Below are positions 13,458-24,138 of a stretch of 64,000 nt of DNA, piece after piece; positions within the stretch are counted from its first letter, which is position 1, and each line of letters starts with the position of its first letter. The notes beneath the pieces are model-generated. The model was not told the origin of the DNA, searched no databases, and saw nothing but the letters and a program-made list of their open reading frames with translations. This DNA comes from Cerioporus squamosus. Its lineage: Eukaryota; Basidiomycota; Agaricomycetes; Polyporales; Polyporaceae. Location of the stretch: positions 50,849 to 114,848 of the forward strand of contig JABYQS010000121.1 in assembly GCA_022592435.1 (NCBI GenBank), in the 5' to 3' direction. A program made the translations under genes and the position numbers.

Positions 13458-15190
13458 TCAAATACACAACCCATCGCACAGGAGAGAGACCACCCCGGAC
13501 CTGCTTTGGGAAGCATCCAGTTGCGTCGTCACCATTCGGTACGACATCTTTGCCTCCACCGGACCGTCGAAGATGGGTGTGTCCTCCTTGGTGAACCTGT
13601 CAAGGACTACCAAGGGGGATGTTCCTTCGGGCTTTGCGCCCAACTCGTGGTCATTTGTGCGCTTCAATCCTTTGCGAACGTCAAGCACCGCGACTTCCAC
13701 CGAACGCCCTGGAATAGACACGGACACGGCAACACGTGAGCCAAACGCGTCGATGTTCGCCGAGCAGGTGTTCTGGTACGGGACGAGGACGAGACGAGCG
13801 CCGAGGGCTCCCCAGTCTTCCCAAGAGAGTTCGCACTGGGGCCCATGGACTTGAGCTAAGATGGTGGTGATAGGAACCACCAGAACGAGCATCGCTTTGT
13901 TCTGCCCCGAGGACTCGTGACGAACATCATACTCCACCACGAGGACGGTGAGGCTGGGATCGCACTCGAAGTGAGGGGAACAGTCGGGCGTCTCGGGCGG
14001 ACGTTGGATGGAGCTCGAACAATACGAGGCCACGAAGCCTTCCGCGAGAGTGGGCATACCAAGGATGCAGGCTGGCTGGCCATCGGGCCCGCGTTCCATG
14101 CGGTGAACAGTGAGGTCGTACTTCGAGATCTTCAAGAGGTGCGTGGAATCCAAGATGTGGCAGCGTGTATGATATTCCATCTCGTTGATATCGCCGAAAT
14201 CGTCCTAGAGCATCGTCGGAGTCAGCCAGCGTACTTCGCGTTCCTGCATCCTCTGTGCTCACCAGTTCCGAGTCAAACCACAGCGGCTGCCCAGTCTTCC
14301 AGTTGTAGACGGACATGCAGATGTCCATCCCTACTACAGTGCACCCGACGAGGTCGCCGACAATCTCAAGGTCAGCTTGTGGGTTAGAGAAGCCGAGGCT
14401 AGATCCGTCGTAAAGTTGTCGACGCGCCGCGAGGGGATGGGTCGCTCCGTTTTGCGAGAGTGATAACACGTAACACTCCGGGTATCTGCAATCGGAGAGG
14501 ACGTTCAGAATACCTTCGCTGTGACGGCGAGATGGATGTACTCACTCTTCCGGGTCGTTCTCTGGCAGTACCATCAACACAAGCAGATCTTGCGCGAGAT
14601 CCACGATATGATGATATGACCGTGACGACTCCAGGTCCAGGTTCACCTCCAAATCTGAACCTTCCTCATCCTGCTCAGAGAACTCCGAAAGATCCACAGT
14701 CCACACCTTCTCAGGTACCCCACTGAAGAATGACGCAGACCGTCGGATGTCGAGCTGGAATTGGTCACGATCAAGGGTGATGAAGAGACCTCCGCCCCAG
14801 TGGCCACCCCATTGGCGACTCCAGTTGGGTTGCCGACGGATGGGAATGTTCCCTTCCTTCCAGGTGCGCTCGTACTCTGCCAAACTTGCCAGCCGCTTTG
14901 ATACCGAGGAGCCTCCCGGTGGGGCATCTCGCATTCCCGTCGCGTGAAGGAGGAGCTTATATCGCAACGACGGTGTTTCGTCAACGAGAGTCTTGAACGC
15001 TTGAGCGACCTGGATCCATCTACATGTGAGAAGCATACTCGAGGGGGTTGACCAAGTGACTCCGCACCTGTATGCACGACACCAGGTCGGTGGCGTCAAG
15101 CTGCCCAAGGATGCGTACACGTAGCTCGTTGGCAAGTGCTCCCCAACCCTTGTGGTTGGCGAACAGCTGACCTCCGCCTGGCGGTGACAT
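13458..15190 (-). CDS. F-box domain protein with a long propeller-like C-terminal region
   Basis: N-terminal F-box pattern: ALANELRVRILGQLDATDLV followed by SCIQVAQAFKTLVDETPSL, typical of agaricomycete F-box proteins that dock on Skp1 in SCF ubiquitin ligases. About four exons encode roughly 500 aa. The first intron is about 50 nt and joins SCIQ to VAQAFK. Later exons carry repeated beta-strand-like blocks such as GCTVVGMDICMSVYNWKTGQ and ARLVLVPYQNT, consistent with a substrate-recognition propeller. The start at 15190 is the first ATG before the F-box. The final residues are SLLCDGLCI. This family is expanded in mushrooms and no substrate can be named. F-box identity is a motif call by eye. 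Confidence 0.78.
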
Positions 15191-15231
15191 GGTATGGTGG
15201 CCGAGTGGAAGGTTGATAGCGATGAGTACTG

Positions 15232-15255
15232 GGTGGTGGTGGTGGTGGTGGTGGT
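15232..15255. repeat. (GGT)8 microsatellite just upstream of the F-box gene
   Basis: Eight uninterrupted GGT units (ACC on the coding strand of the gene), about 40 nt upstream of the F-box start codon, so in its 5' UTR or core promoter. Length variation here could alter expression (inference). Confidence 0.85.
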
Positions 15256-15482
15256 GAGGTGAGAGAGGCTTAAGTGTCGGACAAAAGCCTCCAACCACGC
15301 GTCGCATCACATGACCGTGCGGCCCCAGAGAAGTCGACGCTTGTACTCGGTCTCCTACGCGAGTCAATGGTAACAAACGAATGATCTTACTAGTGATGGT
15401 CTGTCGAGAACAAAGTCTCAAAGTCGTTAAGTCATGTATGTGCAAATGTTCCTTCGGAAAGAATGCGATTGATCACTCGAGA

Positions 15483-17003
15483 CTACTTCGCAGGATAGTC
15501 TCCAAAGTCCCAACTGAAACACTCCTAGAATGACAACCATAGCATTTGAACATCAGCGTCCTCACGTCGCAGAGAACTTCGCAAGTACCCACCACGCAAT
15601 CCTCCTCCGGCACGGCTTCTGGCACCTCGCGGCCTTGGTCAACCGAAGGCGGCCATGGCTCTGCGAGAAGCTTCTCGATGACGTTGACGATCGTATGCGT
15701 GCGGATGTCGACGGCCCAGGATAGGTTTGAGACAGTGTCGTACACGATGGACTTGCCCAGGTGACACTTGCTCTCCATCGCATACCCGCCGAGAGCACAA
15801 GACGAAAGCACCCCGTTGCATGTGCCCATCGCAATGGGATCCGCAGTGTGATATAGGTGCGTGATGTGTTGCGTTGAGGGCTTGGGGAGAGCATCAGCTC
15901 ATGTATATCTCGGAGGCAAGGACAGACGGGTGGCCTACCGGGGATGGCAAATGGAGCCGAGTGGCTGCCATCTTCTCTCCTGGAGATTCGATCGCGAGGG
16001 TGGGCGCACCGAATGTTACTCCGAGCAGGGAAGCGAGTGCACCACCCAGTGAGTGCCCGTCATCCAAATGGTGGCGTCAGGGTATATGTATGTGAGGTTG
16101 TTGTACAAATTCTGCACGGAAATGTTAGAGTGAGTGAGGGAGACAACGATACAACCTGCGAGCAACTCACAGTTCCAATAGGATAAAATAGGCTCTCCTC
16201 CACCAGGGCTTCCTCTAAACAATTCTGATCGCACTTCCAGCCTCCACGATAGCACCCGCAAACGGTTGTCCATGTCCAATCGACGCGCGCACAGCAACAG
16301 CTGAAGAGCAGGTTATCGTTAAACTTGTCCTTCTTCGTGGTCGGTCCTCCTCCGCCAATAAGGAGGCGGACGTGCCCTTGATAGAGAGCACGATGGTAGA
16401 GTTGTCGGGCGTTGCAAAGACATGCCCACGGAAGCCGTCATCGTCCGGCTCCCAGCCAAACGGATAGCTCTGTGAGCAATCATCAGCACCATGCCCACAT
16501 CCCCATCAACCCGTGGTATTGCGCGCATATGCAGAGCTTCCGTTTGAGATGAGCACTCACGACGTTCCATCGTTCACCCAACTCGTACCAGCCCTGCTCT
16601 CCCGGAGATAGATAGGCGTTATTCGTCATCTTTGCGAGCAGCAACAGGGTCTCCCTGTCCTCTACATCTGGCCCTCCACCTCTATCTCGTCCCAATCTAT
16701 CGCCTCGCTTTCCTGGAAGCGCATCGAGCGTACGCGAGCTCTGTTGAACGCGTCTAACGACCTCGGCCTAAGCGCATTGATACGGCGCGGCTTCAGCGCA
16801 TAACTAGACAAACTGCTGGTGGCCGCGAGCGTATTCAAATGATGCACATCCTTGAAGACGACCCGGGCATCGGAGGAAACGGCGTGGAGGTGCCGGAGCT
16901 CAAAGTGTAAGGGTGCTGGCGATGTTGGTGAGGAGCGTTGTTCACCGCGGAGAGAGGCCGCCAGGAACGTTGCAAGCCAGCTGGTCACCGTCGAGAACAA
17001 CAT
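15483..17003 (-). CDS. ATG15: Autophagy-related vacuolar phospholipase (class 3 lipase) with apparent frameshifts
   Basis: Atg15 disrupts autophagic and multivesicular bodies inside the vacuole. Family blocks seen: [20 protein letters not shown] near the N-terminus; [53 protein letters not shown] then [18 protein letters not shown] (nucleophile Ser in GHSLG); [20 protein letters not shown]; and a last exon [13 protein letters not shown]. The segment after the start at 17003 is weakly hydrophobic and could be part of the signal anchor; an upstream exon is possible. As written, three single-base losses break the frame: near 16672-16674 (before PDVEDRE), near 16360 (before [12 protein letters not shown]) and near 16056, exactly between the Gly and His of the GHSLG motif. 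The gene is either a recent pseudogene or carries assembly errors. It is divergent from the gene at 17380. Confidence 0.85.
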
Positions 17004-17379
17004 CGAGAGAGGTGAACATAACGAGCAGCGTGAGGTGCAGAGGTGGAAGTCCCGGGGCGCCGATAGCCACGAGTACTGGTACTTACTAGATTAGTAGATG
17101 GTGACAAACGCCGACTTACTTATGGATCAGAACATTAGAAGACAATGTAAGGTGAGTAAGAAGAAAGGATGTATGGTTTCAGGCTCCGAAAGGAGTGCAT
17201 CTATGACACCCGGACCAGTGCGATCACAACACTGTTGACCTGTTCACCGACACCCTCCGCCATCGTTTCAGACATCTTGCTACTTTCCTCTCATCATCCC
17301 TGCTCTCGCCGGCGAGGGCGACCTGCCTTGACAGTGCACTTCACGCGTGCGCGCAAAGACTTCGCTATTCAGAACGCCA
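17004..17379. promoter_or_regulatory. Divergent promoter between ATG15 and the gene at 17380
   Basis: A 376-bp gap separates the two start codons on opposite strands, so both promoters and 5' UTRs must fit here. No TATA box or named element was identified with confidence. Confidence 0.45.
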
Positions 17380-19121
17380 ATGTACGCTCCCCATCCTGCC
17401 GTGATCGACGCGCCATCTCACATCGTGATTAACCCGCCCTCAGGCCGCTCCCCGACGAACGTCCACGTCAGAGTGTTGCCAATCTCATTGGCCGTTTCGA
17501 ACAGCAGAACAAGAAGCAGGCTGCGGTTGCCAGTCCCCCGTCCCGCTCGTCAAGCGTTGTATCGCAGCATACCGGAGATGCCGCAAAGGTGGAGTTGAAG
17601 GAGGCGCGAGAATGGCCTCCGAAGCCAAAGCCAGCAGCGGCGAGCGTGTTCGAACCCAAGGCCGAGGTAGCGGCCAAGTCGCCAGAGCCCCCAGCTCCCG
17701 CAGCACTTCCCGAGCCCGTCCCCGAGCCTCCCGCTGAACCCGCAGCGGCGGCGAAGCCTGCAGAGCCAGCAGCTGTCTCTCCTGTGACCTCTGATAAGGT
17801 TGCTTCGCCTTCGCCTCCCTCCTCTCCTCCAAAGAAGGCGGCACCTGTTCCCAAAGCGGCTGCTCCGCGCCCGTCTACGACTACCGCGCGTACCCCCGCT
17901 ACGCCCTCCAAGACCCGTGAAGGCAGGCCAAGCACTGTGGGATCAAAGCCCGCAGCTCGGACCCCTGCTAAGTCGCCACCCTCCTCATTCCACCCCAGCA
18001 TGTCCACCGCGTCGATATCCTCAGCGAAGAGTGCTGGCACAGTGAAGCCCACGCCCCCACGGTCCAGGCCGTCTTCCCGTGCCTCCGTCACGCCTTCCAG
18101 GCCGAAGACACCCTCCGCTTCGCGGCCAAAGACCCCATCGCACACAACGTCCCCCAAGCCGAAGGCTCCGTCGAGCGGGTTGTTCGCCCCCACTGCCGCT
18201 TCCCTCGCGCGCGCACGAAACGGGGAAGGGGCATCGCCGGCTCCTGCGCGCAAACCTACCGCGTCCAAGGAGACCCTCGAACGGCTGGTCAAGCCGACTG
18301 CGGCCAGCATGTCCAAGGCCCGACAGCCGACCATGCCCGCGTCTGCGCCAACCAAGACGACGCCAGCTAAGAGCACGTCGGCTGCGCGCGGAGCCACACC
18401 CGCCGCTCGTGGCGACGCTGCCGTCAAGCCTCGCGTAGGTCTGGCTGGTGCCAAACTCAAGGATGGGAAGGCGAAGGCTGCAGCGGCCGGTGTCGCCGCG
18501 GCGACGGCGGCGGCGGCGACTGAGCATCACGACGGGGAACATACGCCGCAAGAGATCCCGGATGATACGTTTGCGAGTCACGACCATGAGGGCTCCGGCG
18601 GAACTCTCGTCGACGAGCCGGCGCATGTCGAGCACCACGAGCCGGAGGAGATGGTCGAGGGCGAGGGCCACGACGTTAACCATGAATACGCGTCTCACCA
18701 GGAGGTGGAACAGCCGTCTGAAGAGCACCAAGTTGAGGAGCCTGTCGCTGAGCCGGAGCCCATTGCGCATGAAGAACCAGCTGAGGAGCGTTCCCCAGTC
18801 GATGCCGAGGAAGTTGCGTCCGAGTCCCATCTCGATACCGCCGAGGATATACCCGCCGCCTCTGCGGAAGCGGAGGTCGAGGCCGAAGCCGAAGTCGTCG
18901 TCTCAGAGGCAGAAGCAGAGCCCGAGGCCGCCCATAGCGAGGCGGAGACGCACGTCGACACCGAATCCGACACTGTCGCGGGCTCGGTCGTCGCCGACAA
19001 GAGCGGCAACGATATCGAGGACATGGTCGCGTTCCTAGAGGCTGCGCCCGTGAAGCCGCGCCCCACGAGCGTCGTTGTCCCCGACGAGGTCGCCGACATC
19101 CCTGATATCGACGAGGACTGA
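17380..19121 (+). CDS. Disordered Pro/Ala/Lys- and Glu-rich protein; start codon appears split by an intron
   Basis: Function unknown. The best model has a start codon formed across an intron: A and T at 17380-17381, a 62-nt GT-AG intron (17382-17443), and G at 17444. This gives MPLPDERPRQSVANLIGRFE and an uninterrupted 559-residue frame to the TGA at 19119-19121. The N-terminal SVANLIGRFEQQ block resembles conserved short motifs in fungal cytoskeleton-linked proteins (weak). The middle is basic, low-complexity and rich in SRPKTPSASRPKTPS-like repeats that look like proline-directed phosphorylation sites. A block GLFAPTAASLARAR follows, then an Ala run, then an acidic Glu/Ala tail ending DEVADIPDIDED. 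The charge layout (basic middle, acidic end) would suit a microtubule-associated or scaffold protein, but this is inference. GC-rich codon use matches the neighbours. Confidence 0.75.
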
Positions 19122-20814
19122 AGGAAGTAAAGGATGGGTCTGGAATATGTGAAGAGGTGGGTAGCACACTCGCACCGAACCGCGAACCGCAAACCGCAAT
19201 GTACGATGGAATACAACGGACCGTCTCCTCGATCCTTCATGTCTTTGGGCTTATATACCTTATTATATCGACGTCGTGCTCATCATGCTCTCGACTTACA
19301 GATGATCACAGATCACACACCGTCTCACTCTCCCCCTCCCTCCTCGCCCGCCTCCCCTCCCTACCGAGCTCCCTTATCTGTCGCCTGCCAGTGCAACTAC
19401 TTATGTCCGATACGTATCCAACCCACGCCCTGCTTGTGTCTGCGCCTTTCCTTACGAACATACAGAAGTCTACTGTCTCGCGTTGTCTCTCTCTCGGTGC
19501 CATAGTTGAAGTTCGCACGATACGTTACTTGTCCGTCCTTGGCCGTAGTACCCGTTATCTCATGAACCCCGTTCACATTGTCGGTCCTCCCCTCTTCGCA
19601 GCGCTCTGCTGTACAGCACTCCATACAGAGGTGCGTGATTTTCTGTTTGGCCCTCTGACCCAGGAGGAGAGTAGGTGTGCTACGACATTGGAGAGGAAAG
19701 CTCGTGTTCCTGCCTGAAGCTGATCCAGACTAAGAGTGCACTATACCCTGAAAACGCAGAGGCACTAGTAGCACTGCCAAGCAGGACACGATTAACTAAC
19801 TACTTAGTACTTAGTACTTGTAGTGCTTCCGCCCTGACTGACGTCATGCAATATTGTGGCGGCGGGTATCGCACCTTCCTAGTTGGGGCGGGAGATAGGT
19901 GTCGCTCAAAAACGATGCAGGCAGGCAAACGTGTTCGCTGCAAGCAATCTCGCAAGCTGCGTGTATACGAACGTACCGAGTGGTACGCGCACAAAGATCC
20001 ATCAGTGTGTAGTTATGTTCACGTCGACGCCGCACGGCCCACCACACATCCAGCACCATCCACTGCACGCAACAACAGAACGACATCGAATATGGTATGG
20101 TATATTTTGCGCTTCGAGCCTACGCCCGAGGACGAAACAAACAGATCTCCGTATGGTACAGTACAGCACTACAAGTACATACATGATGACGACCGAAAAC
20201 CAACGATTACCAGCTCTTACATGGTAGGTACACTGAGGAGGAAATGGAGGCAAAGAAAACGAGATCGACGAACGAGGGTGGAGTGGACGCAGTCCGGGAA
20301 CGGTGAATGCGCGGTGAGGAAAGGGGGGAGGGGGGAGGGGGAAGGGATGCGGGGGGAAACGAACGAAGGGAGAGCGCAACACGAACACTCGTACACGGCT
20401 CGACACCAAGAGAAGAGTACACAGCCAATGCGATGGTTCGATCCGAATTTTCCTGCCGCTGGTCGATCGACGTTTCTGGGGGGACGATGCGGGCGACGGA
20501 AGCGACCGTATCGGACCCGCTGCCTCCGCCATCCGGGCACGATCGCCAGCGCTCGTCGAAACCAACGACTCACGCTAACGCATGCACGAATGGACGAGGA
20601 TAGGGAGCCTGCATGTCAACAACACAAGTGGTGGCGGATGCAGGAACGCCACAGCAGATCGACAGCATATTACACCGCCTGCGCGCGCACATTTTGGTGA
20701 TAGCACGATATGATACAGCACGGGCGGGCGGCGAGCTTTAGGTTTAGGTTGAAGAGCAGGAGTCGGCGATAAATCATCTCAAACGAGGGTGGGAAGAGGG
20801 GTCGCTTGGCTCGT
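19122..20814. other. Convergent intergenic region
   Basis: About 1.7 kb between two genes that converge, so it should hold both 3' UTRs and terminators. AT content rises around 19,700-20,250. It contains a dense G-run tract at 20323-20346. No coding exon was recognised. Confidence 0.5.
20323..20346 (+). repeat. G-rich tract with G-quadruplex potential
   Basis: Four G-runs (6, 6, 5 and 3) separated by one or two A bases on the plus strand, with another G6 run shortly after. This matches the usual G-quadruplex sequence pattern. It lies in the convergent gap between 19121 and 20815. Confidence 0.6.
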
Positions 20815-21631
20815 CTAGTTGAAACCGTCGAAGTGCCCCTTCAGGATCCGCTCGCCCATCGGGGAGGGTGCCCTAGGTGGCCGAGGCGTCCCCGCAGCCA
20901 TGGTGTTCGACCTGCGCGACTTGCGCATAGGGGCAGCGGCAGCCCCAGACTTCATGCCCGGGGGCGTCGTGCTACGGTGGGCCTGTGCCGTGCCGTTCGC
21001 CGGCTTGACGACCGGGACTGGCGGCTACGAGATCAGGGAGCGATGAGCACAACAGCGTCACGCGAATACATGAGGGAGCGATACTCACCCTGACCATGTT
21101 ATTCCCGCCCAGTGAGAGGCGACGAAGCAGGCCGGCAGCGCGGTCCTGCTGGTGCCCCGACACGGGCGCAACTGGTGAGACGGGAGGCGGAGCGAAGCGA
21201 TCTTGGGTAGGCCAGGCCGCTGCGCTCGCGCGACGGGCATGCCCATTCCGCGGGAGCGGCTTGTCGGTCTCGACTACATCCTCGTCGCCTGGTACGAGCC
21301 AAGGCTAGTGAGCGCGTGATGTAAACATATCGCGTGCACACTGACCATCGAAAAGCCCGGGGCCGCCCATGCCGCGACGAAAGGGGAAGGTCGCGTTGGG
21401 CGGGGACTTGGGAGACTGGCTGAGGAAGTAGGAGAGGATGGGAGAAGTAGACGGGCTGATGGGCGCAATGCGGGGCAAGGTGCCTGTGACGGGAGTCTGG
21501 AGAGGGGATGCGGGGGAGTTTGATCCCGAGTCAGAAGACGAGTCGGAGCCCGAGGCGGACTCGGAGCGACGACGACCGCCGCCAATGGGGATGGGGAGCG
21601 AGTGCGGGACGTTGCGGTTCTCGTTGGCCAT
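20815..21631 (-). CDS. Small disordered protein with repeated basophilic kinase sites
   Basis: Three exons encode about 230 aa. The start at 21631 gives MANENRNVPHSLPIPIGGG, a pattern I associate with a conserved fungal protein of unknown function. Exon 1 ends LFD with a split Gly codon; the second intron follows NNMVR; the last exon ends SPMGERILKGHFDGFN. Visible phosphosite-like motifs: RRRSES, RRASAA, RRLSLGG and RRSNT, of which RRLSLG is a strong protein kinase A consensus. There is also a Ser/Asp-rich run. No membrane segment or folded domain is apparent. A signalling or regulatory substrate is a reasonable guess and nothing more. Confidence 0.72.
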
Positions 21632-24138
21632 GGCAGTAGTGGGTGGAAACAATATATTTGTGACTGAAGGACAGGGAAGGGACTGTGCGACGGGACGGGA
21701 GCGTAGGAGTAGAAGAGATCCGGACACGGCGAGTGCGCCCAGCTTATATTGCGCCCTCGGGGAGCAGTCCAAGCTCCGATCGAATGGACCCTGACTGCCC
21801 CAGTTCTGCTCCAGCTCAGTGTTCGGCAGCTCCCGTCCTCCTCCACCGCGCGACGTCCATCACGCTCCTCGCCTCTCGTTGCGCACATCTCGGGCTTCCA
21901 GGGACGTCTCCCAGCTGTCTCCACCGGTGGAGACCGCGCAGAAAGGCTGCGAGCCTGCCCACTGCGCCCGTCACATGCACGACGCGAGTCTGCATCTGCA
22001 GATTCGGACCCCTCTCTGCCCCATCTCTCAGCCAGGGCGCACCCCGTGACGGCCTCTGTGATCGCCTGCCGTCAGCGAGCCATCATGCCACCGCCTGAGC
22101 AAGCAGCTCGCGCCCGGGAGCACGGCGACCAACGCTTTCCTGGACGTCCTTGATCGCAAGCTTAATCCCTCTTCGGAAGCAAACGCGGTCGCAGTGAGTC
22201 AGCGGCTGCCACCCTCCTCCATGCTGATTGTTGCTCTGCGTCCGCTGCCTCGACCGTCGGGACCGTTCTCGCCGCGCATCCTTCTCATCGTCGACCTGGT
22301 TTCCCTGCCCGGCTCTCGCGGTGCACGTCGGGTTGCATGGTACGATGTCCTGTCGATAAGCCCACGGCCCACACGCTTGGTAACCCAGCCTCGATCTCTG
22401 CTCACATGCCCTCGGAGCGCGTCAGCGACGTCGTTCTGCATTCATTCGCCGAAGCTTGCTGTGCGCGCCAGCTATCCTCGTTGCAGCTGGGTCTTACTTC
22501 TTCGGGACGGCCGTGCGGCCTGCATTGTCTCCGGCTCCGGGTGCGTACCCCGTTGGACGTACAAGGTTACAAGCTCTGGCTAGCAGCCACCTTGGTCAGC
22601 TATGATGCACTCACAACCACGCCTCGCCCGTTCTACCGCCGTCGCTCTAGCCTCTAAGGTTTCCTCGACGCCCCCATCTCGCCGGACGACTGCCTCTACT
22701 ACTGCCGCATGCCTTGGCCTCCGTCTCACGCACGCTTCGCTATGTGAATCTTGGCCGTCCAATTTTCGCGAAAGCGTTGTCTTCCAAGTACAGCGGCTCT
22801 GCTGCGCACTTCCCGACGGTGCCCTGCTCAGACGCCACGCACTTCACATCGTCCTGATGTCCTGGAACCTGAAACGGCACCACGTCGAACGAGCCGTGAA
22901 GAGACGACTCCAAACCATACGGTGCGACTGGATTAGGCTTTCGAAATACCGGACTCCGAGGACTTGGATTGCCAATTTCCAAGAGAACGATCTGCATTCA
23001 AATGCAATATTCAGGCTTCGTCAGCTTCAGGCTTCAGGCTTCACTGGCACCAGCCGCCGGTACGCCACAAACCTTGCGTAGTGAGTACTGAGTTCCAGGA
23101 AGCCGGTCGGTGCCTATGCAACTGAATCTAAATCCTGCGCGGACGGTCACGGTGAAGCAGTGAAGGTTCGGGAGCATCGCACGACCGCACGATAGCTCGA
23201 AATATACCCTCCTGGTCATCGGTCCACCGGTCACGCGCACGTATCGTCATCTATCATATATCAGCGTTCGCACGGCCGGTTCTCATCACAAACTGACGGG
23301 ACATGGAAGGCATCTCGAGCATGGTTCCGCTGCGAATAGCCTAAGCCCATCCCGAGAATACCGGATTCCCCTGGCCCAGCCCGATACAAGGCTTCGCCTA
23401 TGTACCGCCCAGCAGGCAGCAGAAGCAGCTCGGCATACCCTTGGTCGTGCCGTGTCGTCTCTGGTCTCCGTCTACGGTCCTGCCCGACAACGTCGTAACT
23501 CGAACCTGCCCATGCCTGTCCGGAGAAGACTCAGAAGAGGAGACGGCCGTTCTTGGCTCAGCGAACGCCACGTACTGTACTTCTGCACTTCAACCTGACG
23601 TGGTACGCACCTCACCACCTTGCGCGACTCTACATAAGTGCGTACATTTTGGAATTGCACTGCGTGCGAAACGCGAAACTTTGCTCTGTCCGATTCCGAC
23701 CGTGCTGGGTTCTATGTACTTATGCTCCCGAACGGTGAGACCCGCGCGTTCGAGATTCGCGTGCTCTGATCATGACACCGGGGAAAGAGCGCATTCATGG
23801 GCATTCATGTACCTACATATGTAGGCTGGCGGATTATGGCGGACCAGTGGCGACGTCGTGTCAACCGTTCTCGGAAAGATCGCGTGCGGCTTGCTGGTCA
23901 GAGAGCGCACTTCTTCCAACCTACTTACCATGGTAGAGTCGACTGGTCCTCGCAGTGGGCTGAGTGAGCACCATGCTCTAGAAGGAGAGCGGCCCGACAC
24001 CGGTGCCGATCCAATCACATCGGGGGAGCCGTCTCGCTACACGGACAGGTTGACCAAGCTGTGAGCTGAGGAACCTGAAGCGACTGATCCTCATATTCAA
24101 GAAAGCTGGCGCGATACATATCACATATGCAAGTGACG
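21632..24138. other. 2.5-kb intergenic region
   Basis: Upstream of the small disordered protein gene and downstream of ATG22. Open frames are short and unconserved. A run of CTTCAGG-type direct repeats occurs at about 23005-23044. No RNA gene or mobile-element motif was identified. Confidence 0.45.

Noticed and set aside
17468..18460. Long minus-strand open frame (330 codons) opposite the disordered protein gene
   Set aside because: It is the antisense shadow of a GC-rich low-complexity coding region; its Gly/Ala/Val-rich translation has no domain or splice logic.
20390..20470. GGTTCGATCC resembling a tRNA B box
   Set aside because: No matching A box, anticodon stem or acceptor stem could be folded around it.
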